Below are positions 9,246 through 18,491 of a stretch of 64,000 nucleotides of DNA, one piece after another; the first letter of the stretch is position 1, and each line of letters begins with the position of its first letter. The translations under genes and the position numbers were made by a program. Source of the DNA: Calditrichia bacterium (GTDB lineage Bacteria > Calditrichota > Calditrichia > RBG-13-44-9 > J075); NCBI GenBank assembly GCA_028284905.1, contig JANQQU010000043.1:124001-188000 (forward strand), given 5' to 3'. The notes beneath the pieces were generated by a model that worked only from the letters and a program-made list of their open reading frames with translations, did no database searches and was not told the DNA's origin.

Positions 9246-12200
9246 ATGTCTCAAAAAAAACGTCTTACCTCAGATCCCGATGGAAAGTCTGCCGGGAACA
9301 GTGGAAAGCGCCTGACCGGTGACGATATTCCGGGAAGTGGCGCTGCCGCAGAAGACGGTAGGCGGCTAACCGGTGAAGGTAGCGGTGGTGCCGTTGCGGC
9401 TGCCAGTAGTTCAGAACCTCAGGGAGTAACTCGCCGGGAACGGATACGGCATTCCACCCTAAACGGTGGTCTCACTGCAATTCCCGCAAATTTTGATGAC
9501 CTTGAGGGAGACTGGCAAACCATTCGTTCCCGAAATGTTTTCGAGAGATTATACTTCGATTATCGCGAATATCGTCGTATTAACACGGTAATGATTCAGC
9601 GTAATTTTCAGCTGCTTCTCGATTTCTGGACTGGCAAGGTCGATGCGATGCAAACTGGTGCCAATCGCATCAAGATTGTTCGTAAATATGCCGGCGTTGA
9701 TGGCAGCGATCGTACTGTTAAGAATTACATTACCCTTCTGAAAAAAGCATTCCAGCAACTTTCCCAGCCCAATGGTATTCACAATAGCTACCTGGAGATC
9801 GAAGAGCGCCGGCAAAATATGATCCGGGAAAAAATCGAACCAATACTAATGGTTGCATTGCGGGATAAAACGCTGGAACCGCAGGAAGAAGGGACGATCA
9901 AGAATTTCTGCCGTAGCCAGACCGACCTGTCGGAAGACGAAATTGATGAACTTATCGAAGAATATTTAAAGAAGACCGGTAGCAAACGTGGGGAAGGGGA
10001 AGGTGGCCTGATTGAATCGGAACGCCTTTTTGTTCATCAGATAAAACGGCAGGTGAGTAATAATGTGCTCAGCCTGGGCGCTGAGAAAGAGCTTGCCGCA
10101 GATATGGAGGTTTATAAGGTAACACCAAAACGCTATGAGGACCTGGTGCTCATTGCCTTAAAAGCCATAGAAGGGTGCGAACGGGAAAAAACCTTTGAGA
10201 AAGACAAGAAAAGATTTAATGATTTTTACTATAGCCTGCTGAGAGAATTTGGTTTAACTACCGAGGATAAACTGAATGAAGCCGCCAGCAAGAAGCTGTT
10301 TGCGCAGGATAGCTCCGAAACATTGTTCTTCCCGCTTTCCAAGGAAACCCGCGAATCTTTACAACTTGCGACTATTCAGCGTTACAAGAATGATTTGAGT
10401 AAAGAAAAGAAAATTTTCTTTGATGCCGCAATCAAATTGCTGGATAAATACGATGGACATGTTGAGTCCCGAAAAACTTTAATGAAGGATGTTTCCTTTA
10501 CGCTCTTGTTACCAGCAATGCGGGAAGTGCTCTGTAACGAGGCAATGGCCGAAATTACTGATAATCAATCGACCGGTTTTATTGAGGCCGCACGAGATTT
10601 GTACCGGATTCATCATTGGCAGCTGCCGCAGAAAATTATCGAGCAATTTGTTGCCGGCCCGGCGCAATTCAAGCATTGCCTGAATTTACGCTATGACTGG
10701 CTGGATCATGTTACCCGGCAAACTTTATTTCAGGATGTTGTTGGCTGGGCAAAGCTGGAATACATGCAGGATAAACTGCTTTTTCAGGGAGAAGTGAAAA
10801 CTGCCCTGGAAAAACACATTTATGGCATACCGGTAGCAGAGCAGAAACGGATTGAGGGGGCAACCCGCTATCACTTAGCCCCGCAAGAGCGGCGAGATAT
10901 TGTCGTTGAAATGGAGACGCCGAATCGCCAGAATGCGGAAAAACGATTTAATGAAATGGTGACAAGCGCGCTCGTTTTTGACACGCTGATTGCAGAAGTT
11001 GAATTTGATCTGTTTAAAAAGGGCAAGAATGAGTTGCTGCTAAATGCGGAAAAGAATGAGATTTCCTGCCAAACAAAAACAGCCCAGGCAATTCTAAATA
11101 TCCATCGTAAACCATTTGAACAAGTCATTGTCGAATTGGTTAAAAAAGAAGCTGATGGCCGAAAAATACCGGAGCATTTAGTCAAGAAGTTCAATCTGTC
11201 GTATACCGCCTGCATCTCCGAAACAGACATAGACCGGTTTATCGATTTGTTTAAACCGGCAAATAGTGTGCAACGGAAAACGATTAAAAATGCATTTACT
11301 CCCGCAGCACAAGCAGCGCAGTTAAAAGTTATTCCACCGGGAAATATCGCCCATTTTAGCAAAACTGTTATCCGTCCGATAATGGTGGAAGAATCGAAAA
11401 ATTACAAACTCTCGCTCAATCGCTGGATGGATACAGCGCTACAGAGTGACCTGCTGAATTTGGGAGCCGCGTTTGGATTGGGCAAAGGTGAGGTTGAAAA
11501 AGAACTCAATCATATACGTCAATCCTATGCCAGTTGGACGAAGCCACGCTGGAAAGAATTTGCCACATATCTTTTCGGGGGAATCGCGTTATTATTGTTA
11601 TTGCGTCTTTTAGCTTTTCCTGCCGGCGCAAACGATTGGGCATTTGTTGAACCACTGAAATGGGAATATCTCGATTTTTGGGGCGGAGAAACCTATCGAG
11701 CCCTGGTTTCTCTGGAGCTTTGGATGCCTTTCCCGGATTTTGATTTTAGCGGCAGCCACAATCGCTGGTGGGCACTGTTCCAGATCATCGCCAATGCTTT
11801 CCTTTTGATCATCTATGTCATCTGGCTTTTTATTGCCATTGTCGTAAATCTGGTGCCGATAGTACTCTTCCTTGCCAGCAATGCGTTGATCCTGTTGTAT
11901 AACCTCTATGTGATTGTATCTTATGCTGTTGTAAACGTGCTAATGGTAGTGGGGAATGCTATCTTTTTCCTGGTATATTGCATCTCATATGTTATCATCC
12001 GTGGAGATTACATCCTGTTCTTTAGCAGAGGCTTAAACCTACTCTGGCCATGGGCGGCATTAGCAGCACTGCTGGGAGGCGTTTTTGCACTATGGAAAGC
12101 AACAAGCGGATTAAGACGCTCCTATTGGATTAGCCGCTTAACTTTAACTGTGTTGGCAGTGCTGGCAATCGGAACCATGGCATATTTTTCTCTGGGGAAA

Positions 12201-12716
12201 GTAGAAGGGGCTGTTAATGAGCTTAAGGGGAGCTATGAATATTTTCCGGAAGTATCTCAAGAAATTGCCGCTGTAGAGGTTGCCAAAACTGGTACCGTCT
12301 CGGCAGCCAGAGGGGCTGTTGTTCGCTCCGGACCATCCCGCAGCTATTCCAGAATTACCGCTTTGCCCCGCGGTACCCGGGTAAATGTTCAATCGATGAG
12401 CAACGCCTGGTATCGAATTAGATATAATCAAGGCGGGCGGTCTGTCGATGGATATATTCATAATTCCGCGTTGCTGGTTGGCGGCAGTACGATGGAAAAT
12501 CAGGTCGTTGAAGAAGGCCGAAAGGCGTATGCCGTTGTTTCCTCGATGCAAATCCTGGTTCGAAAAGGCCCGGGAATTGCCGAGCCAATCATTGCCAGCG
12601 TTGGCAAAGATACACGTTTGGAAATCATTTCTGAGAACGATAGCTGGATGGAAGTAAAATATGGGGAAGCTAGTAATCCCGGCCATGGCTACGTTTACCG
12701 GAATCACCAGTATTAA
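9246..12716 (+). CDS. Multi-TM scaffold with RLT repeats and two C-terminal SH3b domains
   Basis: An 1156-residue protein, last of the cluster. Residues 1-60 are low-complexity and Gly/Ser/Ala-rich, with three copies of a short motif: KRLTSD (5-10), KRLTGD (21-26) and RRLTGE (39-44). Residues ~85-770 are mostly helical and charged; segment ~193-245 (ALRDKTLEPQEEG, then LSEDEIDELI) faintly recalls TerB-type helical domains. Membrane helices lie at about 772-792, a long hydrophobic block at 845-922 (probably three or more helices), 932-950 and 962-983. Two SH3b-like domains follow (~1017-1078 and ~1095-1155; each has V-R-x-GP near its start). SH3b domains often bind cell wall, so the C-terminus is predicted periplasmic and the N-terminus cytoplasmic. 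No Shine-Dalgarno is obvious. Confidence 0.75.
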   Translation: MSQKKRLTSDPDGKSAGNSGKRLTGDDIPGSGAAAEDGRRLTGEGSGGAVAAASSSEPQGVTRRERIRHSTLNGGLTAIPANFDDLEGDWQTIRSRNVFERLYFDYREYRRINTVMIQRNFQLLLDFWTGKVDAMQTGANRIKIVRKYAGVDGSDRTVKNYITLLKKAFQQLSQPNGIHNSYLEIEERRQNMIREKIEPILMVALRDKTLEPQEEGTIKNFCRSQTDLSEDEIDELIEEYLKKTGSKRGEGEGGLIESERLFVHQIKRQVSNNVLSLGAEKELAADMEVYKVTPKRYEDLVLIALKAIEGCEREKTFEKDKKRFNDFYYSLLREFGLTTEDKLNEAASKKLFAQDSSETLFFPLSKETRESLQLATIQRYKNDLSKEKKIFFDAAIKLLDKYDGHVESRKTLMKDVSFTLLLPAMREVLCNEAMAEITDNQSTGFIEAARDLYRIHHWQLPQKIIEQFVAGPAQFKHCLNLRYDWLDHVTRQTLFQDVVGWAKLEYMQDKLLFQGEVKTALEKHIYGIPVAEQKRIEGATRYHLAPQERRDIVVEMETPNRQNAEKRFNEMVTSALVFDTLIAEVEFDLFKKGKNELLLNAEKNEISCQTKTAQAILNIHRKPFEQVIVELVKKEADGRKIPEHLVKKFNLSYTACISETDIDRFIDLFKPANSVQRKTIKNAFTPAAQAAQLKVIPPGNIAHFSKTVIRPIMVEESKNYKLSLNRWMDTALQSDLLNLGAAFGLGKGEVEKELNHIRQSYASWTKPRWKEFATYLFGGIALLLLLRLLAFPAGANDWAFVEPLKWEYLDFWGGETYRALVSLELWMPFPDFDFSGSHNRWWALFQIIANAFLLIIYVIWLFIAIVVNLVPIVLFLASNALILLYNLYVIVSYAVVNVLMVVGNAIFFLVYCISYVIIRGDYILFFSRGLNLLWPWAALAALLGGVFALWKATSGLRRSYWISRLTLTVLAVLAIGTMAYFSLGKVEGAVNELKGSYEYFPEVSQEIAAVEVAKTGTVSAARGAVVRSGPSRSYSRITALPRGTRVNVQSMSNAWYRIRYNQGGRSVDGYIHNSALLVGGSTMENQVVEEGRKAYAVVSSMQILVRKGPGIAEPIIASVGKDTRLEIISENDSWMEVKYGEASNPGHGYVYRNHQY

Positions 12717-13004
12717 TTACTGCAACATCGCTCTCACAATTTCTTCCCACTCTTCATCCAGGCTAACATTTGAAGCAGGCTTATTGGCACGGCGATACCA
12801 ATATCCGGCATTAAAATTGTCACCTTCTTTCCGGTGAAGATAGGCATGCACCCAACTGCCATCCGCTGTATCAATGTCCTGGGCAATGCTATGGGCAGCG
12901 TCCCAGTCGCCTTTGCCATCATACCACATTGCTTGTAATAGTGCCGGCAATTCCAGCGGCGGCGACTCGTTTTGCAAAGATGCTTGAAATGATTCGAAGG
13001 TCAT
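12717..13004 (-). CDS. Small hypothetical protein
   Basis: A 95-residue acidic, Trp-rich protein (begins MTFESFQASL; contains WDAAHSIAQD, WVHAYLHRKEGD and YWYRRA). It looks like a conserved uncharacterised small family; helix pairs with A/W/Y spacing are reminiscent of a single TPR-like hairpin. The ATG at 13004 has GGTGAG just upstream and is preferred over an in-frame GTG at 13043. Its stop codon abuts the stop codon of the convergent scaffold gene (12714-12716 and 12717-12719). No function can be given. Confidence 0.6.
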   Translation of the reverse strand: MTFESFQASLQNESPPLELPALLQAMWYDGKGDWDAAHSIAQDIDTADGSWVHAYLHRKEGDNFNAGYWYRRANKPASNVSLDEEWEEIVRAMLQ

Positions 13005-13056
13005 ATTCTCACCCGGAAATTTACGGCCGCGGATGAATCCCACGGCCGTGGTAGAT

Positions 13057-16000
13057 TTATTTGATAAACATCATTTTCCGTTGCTGAACGAAGCCCTCAG
13101 CTTCCATGCGGTAGAGATAGATGCCGGTGGCAGCTGTAATGCCATTGTTCGTTTTACCATCCCATGAGATGGTGTGCTGTCCAGGCAGTTGCTGACTATT
13201 TACCAGGGTGCGGACCTCTTGCCCGAGCACGTTATAAACGCGAATGGTTACTTTCGAGGCTTTCGGTAGCTGGTAACTAATGTTCGTCACCGGGTTGAAT
13301 GGGTTCGGATAATTTTGTGATAACGCGAAAGATTTTGGTGTGCCATCATTATCCTCAATGCCAACAATACCAATTCTTTCCTGAATTTCGATGTTATCAA
13401 TCGCCCAACCCCAGCCGGTAACAAATGCATCTGCAAAAAGGCGGAAGCGGACAAAAATGACGTCTCCCGGGTTAAATGTATCAAGCAAATTCAATTCGTG
13501 GTGACGATACATAGATTCATTGCCCGGTGTAAATGAGTTATAAGCAGTCAGCCAGTCGCTATCCCAGCGCGCATCATATCCATCTGCCAGCGGCACCCAG
13601 TTGCTGCCATCCAGTGATCCTTCCACAATAACATAATCCCAGAAATCGAAATCACCAAATACAGAGCCGGCATCACCCGGTTCAATAATTGCAACATCAT
13701 CATACGCCAAATATGCATCCGTATCCTTCACAATAATCGGAACGGTTAAAGTGTAAATTGCAGTATTGGCATCCGGGTAAGGATGGCTGGAATGAATTGC
13801 ATTGTCCGAAAAACCAGTCGGGGAGAGAATGCTGAATCCATCACCGGTAAAATCATTGTTCGGTGCGTTCAGGTCAGAGCTGTAAGATGGACGTGGTTCA
13901 ACAATGACAATAACGTCGATATTTTTAACAACAGAAGCATATGCCGCTCCGTCCTTAAACGAGGTTATTTGCACTTCGATGCTACCTGCTTCGGATATCG
14001 GATGCTGGATCACCGTGTCGGTAATCGCTGTTGCTCCTAATTGAAGAACACTTTCTCCATCAATGGTGACTTTCGTGGAATCGTAGGCGGAACGTAGATT
14101 CATGCCGATCGTTAAATCACCGTCAGTGCCCTGAAAAAGCTCGGTAATCAGCGGATTGAATGTTTGCCCGCCGGAAAGGCCGGGTATTTCCACACTCCAG
14201 ATACCGCGACCATGGGTGGCCAGCACTACTTCTTCTTCAACGTGCGTCATCGCCCAAATCGACACATTGGGTAAACCATTATCGGCCATGTGCCAGCTGG
14301 CGCCATTGTCTGTCGATTCAAACAGCCCGATTTCAGTACCAGCCCATAGCGTGTCCGGCGTATGGGGCATTACCAGAAGATCGTAGACGGCAACATCCGG
14401 AAAGCCATTGGTGCTGACAGTATCTGTGGCAAATCCGCTAAGATCCTCCCAAGTTTGTCCGAGATCCGTCGTGCGTAATACTTTCGGTTCCTGGGCAAAA
14501 GAGAAAAGTACGTAGGCGGTAGAATCTTGCCAGGGATGGGTCGACATACCGGATATTGTGCCGCCGGCAGCACCGGGGAAGTTGTCTACAGCGGTGAAGC
14601 TCAATCCCTGATCTGTAGAAACGTGAATCCTTCTCGATGAACTCATTCCGGAACCGGCCCAAACGATATTCGGATTTGCCCGGGAAATTTTAACATCCAT
14701 AAATGAACTGACACCGCCCCAGGTGGAGGAAGGAATTGATGTCAGCGACCAAAATCCACCAAAATTAGTAGAACGCCAAACGCCCTGACTACCGGTAATA
14801 AATAACAGGTCCGGCATCATATTGGTTTTTGCGATTTTCGTGATGAATGGCCCACTGTCGCTATACCCACTGGTGGCATTAGAGTAACTGAGGCCGCCAT
14901 CCAGCGAGCGGGCGATGCCGTTAAATTGTGATCCGCCGATAATTTTGAGCGGATCATTAAAATGCCAGGAGGTCTCATAGCCATCGCCACCAATTTGGAA
15001 AAACCAGTCGGTGTCGGCAGTAGTATTGTCCGGGGAGCGCCAGGTGCCGTTATCCTGCATACCGCCAACATAGGCACTGGCGCCAGGCTTTTTATCCACA
15101 CCATAGAATTGCGAAGTGTTCATGCCCCGGGTGGGCTTACTCCAGTTGCTGCTGCCATTAGCGGAAACTCCGATGCCGCCATCGTTGGCGTTTAGAATGC
15201 GCCAGCTGCCATTAGGATTGTTGATAATAACCAGATTATGGTGGTCAACATGTACAGGTCCAGTGCTGAGCTGTGTTGTGGAGCGACTCTGGCCGTTTGC
15301 ATTAATCGTGATACGCCATAAGCGGATACCACCGACATAAACGATGTTATCGTTTTCCGGATCTACCACGATCGTGTTGTCGTACCATCCCTGACCACCT
15401 AACCAGCTGGGGCCGCCATTTTCGATGGTGCGCGTCCAATTGGCGCCGGCATCGGTAGAAACGTAGAGATTAGATGTGCCGCCGCCACCCTCAGCAGAAG
15501 CGAAGATTTTATCGGTATTAATCGTTGAAATCGCTAATTCAAAACGCCCGGCAGTGTTGGTAATTCCACTATTGACGGGGAACCAGGTATCGCCGGCATC
15601 AGTCGATTTTATAACGCCCTTTTCATCGATACCTGCATATTGCACGTCAAAATTGTCCGGCGTTGCAATTACTTGCAATACCTTTTTTACGCGCCCAAAA
15701 CTACTGGTCTCTGTCTCGGTATAAACCTCGGTCCAGCTATTGCCACCATCGGTCGATTTGAAGATATTTGAAGAATTAGTCGTGTTTTGGCGATAGCGCC
15801 CGGAAGTAGTTGAAGCAATTACTACATCCGGATTGCCCGGATCTACAATGATGCGGGAGGTGTTGTTAAAGCGCGGATCAGTGGTTGTGCTGGTAAGTTG
15901 CTCCCAGGTGTTCCCATGATCGGTGGATTTTAACAAACCAACACCATTGATCACATCCACGCTGAACATGCTTTCGCCGGTGCCGGCATACATAATGTCC

Positions 16001-16584
16001 GGGAAGGAATCGCAGATCGCAATGGCAGATACTGCCAGGCTGGGAAAATCCGGCGTTAAATCAATCCAGTCAGTTCCTGCATTCGTGGTTTTCCAGATAC
16101 CACCACCAACGCTACCAACAAACCAGGTATCGCCGCTCGGATCTAACGGGTCGACAATTAACCCCCGCGCCCGGCCACTGACGTTTGCAGGGCCACGTTC
16201 TACCCAGGGAAGGTTTTCTGTGAAACCGCCTGGTTGATCAACTTGTGACTTCTTCAGCGCTTTCATCCGGTAATCCAGCGGGTATTGAGGGGAATCCTTG
16301 CCTTCCGGGGTTTTCATTTCGTTCAGGATACGAACAAATTCATCGGGGTTGTCCGGCTTTACATAGCCTGCCTGGCGGCGTTCGATTTTATGAATCTTTT
16401 CTGCCAGCAGCCTCCCTTTGGGAGAATCCGGATGAACATGGTTTTGATATCTTTTCAAGCGGGCAAGCTCACTGGCCTGCGGCGCATTTTCGTCTATGGT
16501 TTCAGTGGTGAAGAAATTTTGCTGAAATATCAGTATTCCAGCGAGAATGACAATTGTGAGAATCTTCGGAAACAGTTTTCTCAT
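13057..16584 (-). CDS. Secreted BNR/sortilin-type repeat protein with T9SS sorting domain
   Basis: An 1175-residue exported protein. A signal segment covers residues ~5-22 (LTIVILAGILIF). Residues ~140-830 contain many repeats of the sortilin/BNR beta-propeller kind: STDGGNSWTEV, STDAGDTWFPV, STDHGNTWEQL, TTDLGQTWEDL and similar. A beta-rich module at ~970-1080 ends in GWGWAIDNIEI, a MAM/jelly-roll-like pattern. The last ~85 residues form a type A T9SS sorting domain: QNYPNPFNP, then VYNVLGQEVRTLV, WDGKTNNG and GIYLYRM. It should be secreted by T9SS and anchored at the surface or released. GGAGG upstream of the ATG supports the start. No catalytic residues are assigned; many such proteins are annotated only as glycosyl hydrolase-like. 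Confidence 0.88.
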   Translation of the reverse strand: MRKLFPKILTIVILAGILIFQQNFFTTETIDENAPQASELARLKRYQNHVHPDSPKGRLLAEKIHKIERRQAGYVKPDNPDEFVRILNEMKTPEGKDSPQYPLDYRMKALKKSQVDQPGGFTENLPWVERGPANVSGRARGLIVDPLDPSGDTWFVGSVGGGIWKTTNAGTDWIDLTPDFPSLAVSAIAICDSFPDIMYAGTGESMFSVDVINGVGLLKSTDHGNTWEQLTSTTTDPRFNNTSRIIVDPGNPDVVIASTTSGRYRQNTTNSSNIFKSTDGGNSWTEVYTETETSSFGRVKKVLQVIATPDNFDVQYAGIDEKGVIKSTDAGDTWFPVNSGITNTAGRFELAISTINTDKIFASAEGGGGTSNLYVSTDAGANWTRTIENGGPSWLGGQGWYDNTIVVDPENDNIVYVGGIRLWRITINANGQSRSTTQLSTGPVHVDHHNLVIINNPNGSWRILNANDGGIGVSANGSSNWSKPTRGMNTSQFYGVDKKPGASAYVGGMQDNGTWRSPDNTTADTDWFFQIGGDGYETSWHFNDPLKIIGGSQFNGIARSLDGGLSYSNATSGYSDSGPFITKIAKTNMMPDLLFITGSQGVWRSTNFGGFWSLTSIPSSTWGGVSSFMDVKISRANPNIVWAGSGMSSSRRIHVSTDQGLSFTAVDNFPGAAGGTISGMSTHPWQDSTAYVLFSFAQEPKVLRTTDLGQTWEDLSGFATDTVSTNGFPDVAVYDLLVMPHTPDTLWAGTEIGLFESTDNGASWHMADNGLPNVSIWAMTHVEEEVVLATHGRGIWSVEIPGLSGGQTFNPLITELFQGTDGDLTIGMNLRSAYDSTKVTIDGESVLQLGATAITDTVIQHPISEAGSIEVQITSFKDGAAYASVVKNIDVIVIVEPRPSYSSDLNAPNNDFTGDGFSILSPTGFSDNAIHSSHPYPDANTAIYTLTVPIIVKDTDAYLAYDDVAIIEPGDAGSVFGDFDFWDYVIVEGSLDGSNWVPLADGYDARWDSDWLTAYNSFTPGNESMYRHHELNLLDTFNPGDVIFVRFRLFADAFVTGWGWAIDNIEIQERIGIVGIEDNDGTPKSFALSQNYPNPFNPVTNISYQLPKASKVTIRVYNVLGQEVRTLVNSQQLPGQHTISWDGKTNNGITAATGIYLYRMEAEGFVQQRKMMFIK

Positions 16585-16789
16585 TGGTCCTCCGTAAGCG
16601 CATATTTTTGCCGGGTTAATAAATTGTATTTATAGGTCATAATTGTTATACCATCTTCTTCAATAATACCCGGTATTGTTTTAATAATTAGTTCACTATC
16701 GTTGAACCAGGCGACGCTGCCATTCTCCATGAAGAAACAAATTACATTAAATAGCTGGATAAGAAGGGCGGATTCACTATATTCACCCC

Positions 16790-17398
16790 ATGATCTTAAA
16801 CAGGTTTAAATGGGCATTGTCAGGCGGTGTTTTAATCGCTGGTAGTTTTTGGAGTTTGCTCTTACTCCAGCGTTGGCCGGCAGCAAATGACTGGATCGTA
16901 TCGGTTAAAGGACTTTGGTATAACATCCCGATTTCCATTGTCTTTATGATACTTTTTCTGGAATTATCTTTCTCTCTCTTTCCCGGTCTCGTTGAAAAGT
17001 TAAAGTTGCATTGGCCATTTCTATTGATATGGGGCCTTGGCTTCGTCCAGCTTTATTTTCGCTTAATACTTGGAAATGTTAATATTAGTGGCCATTTAAC
17101 CTGGTTGACATTCCTGATCATACATTGTTCGTTACGAGAGATACCACGCTGGTTTATGGGGATAACGATCGTCGTTTGGTGGCAATGTCTTTACTTCTAT
17201 TTATTCATTTTTCCATCACCGGCAGACGGCATTCGCGGCATCCTGCTCGGTGGTGTATTGGCTGCTTTGTTGATTTGGTTAAATCGGGAGAATCAACGAA
17301 AATTCCCGGAAAATATATTTGCCGCACTGGCAGGGTTGAAAGTCTTGATTGCGCAACGTAAGGGTAAATATGAAACAGAAGAGGTGCCTTATGAATAA
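16790..17398 (+). CDS. Integral membrane protein, unknown
   Basis: A 202-residue hydrophobic protein with roughly six membrane segments (about 8-27, 44-63, 75-93, 101-113, 118-139 and 147-165) and a charged C-terminal tail. It contains GHLTWLTFLIIH with H-R-W spacing that loosely recalls membrane phosphatases, not enough to name it. Its stop codon overlaps the start of the next gene (17391-17398, ATGAATAA), so the two are translationally coupled. Confidence 0.65.
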   Translation: MILNRFKWALSGGVLIAGSFWSLLLLQRWPAANDWIVSVKGLWYNIPISIVFMILFLELSFSLFPGLVEKLKLHWPFLLIWGLGFVQLYFRLILGNVNISGHLTWLTFLIIHCSLREIPRWFMGITIVVWWQCLYFYLFIFPSPADGIRGILLGGVLAALLIWLNRENQRKFPENIFAALAGLKVLIAQRKGKYETEEVPYE

Positions 17399-18437
17399 AG
17401 GATGGATGAAACTGGGAGAATTTATCGTGTTAATTTTATTTACCGTTGGTTGTGCCGCAAACCGTCCGGCAAAGATTGATAAAGTTTTTGAAACTTTTAA
17501 CCAACCGTCAGCGCCCGGTGCGGCAATTATGGTGATAAAAGATGGGCAGATTGATTTACAGAAAACTTATGGACTGGCGAACATTGATTCAGGTGAAGCG
17601 ATTACCGCGGGAACCAACTTTCGGTTGGCATCTGTGACGAAACAATTTACTGCGATGGCTATCCTGATGTTAATCGAAGAGGGTGCTATATCCTATGAGA
17701 CGACGTTACAATCGGTGTTCCCGGAATTCCCCGCTTACGGGGCAAATATTACCATCCAGCAGGTTTTACAACATACCTCCGGGTTAGTCTCCTATGAAAG
17801 CCTGATACCCGACACGGCAACAGTTCAAGTAAAAGATCGAGATGTGCTGGCAATGATGCTCACTCAGGATTCTACTTATCATCAACCAGGCAGTAAGTAT
17901 CGCTACAGTAATTCCGGATATGCCGTTTTGGCAATGATTGTGGAAAAGATTAGTGGGGAAACATTCCCGAACTTTCTGAAACAGCGAATTTTTGATCCTT
18001 TGGAAATGGATGCTACTGTTGCTTATGAGGCCGGCATTTCCGAAGTCGCGAATCGGGCATACGGGCATACGGTTGCGCCGGACTCAATAAAGGTCGATGA
18101 CCAGAGTATTACCAGCGCAGTGCTCGGAGATGGCGGTATTTATTCCTCTCTAAATGACCTGTTTAAATGGGATCAGGCGCTCTACAGTGAAAAGTTAGTT
18201 AGTGCTGAAACGTTACAGAAATCCTTCACACCGCATTTGGAAAATTATGGATTTGGCTGGAGAATCGATGAATATAAGGCGCAGCGCCGGATGCATCACA
18301 CCGGTAGCACCCGCGGCTTCCGGAATGTTTTTATGCGCTTTCCCGATAAGCAGCTGAGCATTGTTGTTTTAACCAACAGGAATGGTGGAAGCGTTTTACC
18401 GCTGGCGGAGGAGATTGCTGATATCTATCTGGATTGA
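17391..18437 (+). CDS. Serine beta-lactamase-like (class C/PBP4*-type) lipoprotein
   Basis: A 348-residue lipoprotein: membrane segment, then lipobox TVGC with Cys21. The serine penicillin-recognising fold is shown by S81-V-T-K84 (nucleophile and general base), Y172-S-N174 and H303-T-G305 (third motif, KTG variant). This family includes esterases, D-aminopeptidases and PBP4*-like proteins; true beta-lactamase activity is not implied. The start at 17391 has GAGGTG 7 bases upstream and lies within the end of the preceding membrane protein gene; a longer in-frame start at 17349 would put a charged stretch before the lipoprotein signal and is unlikely. It converges on fadE with a hairpin between them. 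Confidence 0.88.
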   Translation: MNKGWMKLGEFIVLILFTVGCAANRPAKIDKVFETFNQPSAPGAAIMVIKDGQIDLQKTYGLANIDSGEAITAGTNFRLASVTKQFTAMAILMLIEEGAISYETTLQSVFPEFPAYGANITIQQVLQHTSGLVSYESLIPDTATVQVKDRDVLAMMLTQDSTYHQPGSKYRYSNSGYAVLAMIVEKISGETFPNFLKQRIFDPLEMDATVAYEAGISEVANRAYGHTVAPDSIKVDDQSITSAVLGDGGIYSSLNDLFKWDQALYSEKLVSAETLQKSFTPHLENYGFGWRIDEYKAQRRMHHTGSTRGFRNVFMRFPDKQLSIVVLTNRNGGSVLPLAEEIADIYLD

Positions 18438-18442
18438 TAGGG

Positions 18443-18480
18443 AATTCCCGGCAGGCTTAATCTCAAACCTGCCAGGAATT
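18443..18480. terminator. Probable terminator hairpin between convergent genes
   Basis: A 13-bp stem with one mismatch: AATTCCCGGCAGG (18443-18455) pairs with CCTGCCAGGAATT (18468-18480) around a 12-base loop. It sits in the 54 bases between the stop of the serine hydrolase gene (+) and the stop of fadE (-). A short T run follows on the + strand (TTTTGG), none on the minus strand, so it is better for the + transcript. Confidence 0.55.
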
Positions 18481-18491
18481 TTGGAGAGAAT

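Noticed and set aside
726-12716. Type VI, contractile-injection or classical tellurite-resistance operon
   Set aside because: No sheath, tube, ClpV, TerC or TerD-type gene is present; only the vWA and a weak TerB-like stretch are suggestive.
13040-13051. CCACGGCCGTGG palindrome just after the BNR gene
   Set aside because: A 12-bp palindrome is too short and lacks a T run, so I do not claim a terminator.
17349-17390. Upstream start of the serine hydrolase
   Set aside because: ATG 17391 has GAGGTG and begins a clean lipoprotein signal; the upstream part overlaps the preceding gene without a ribosome site.
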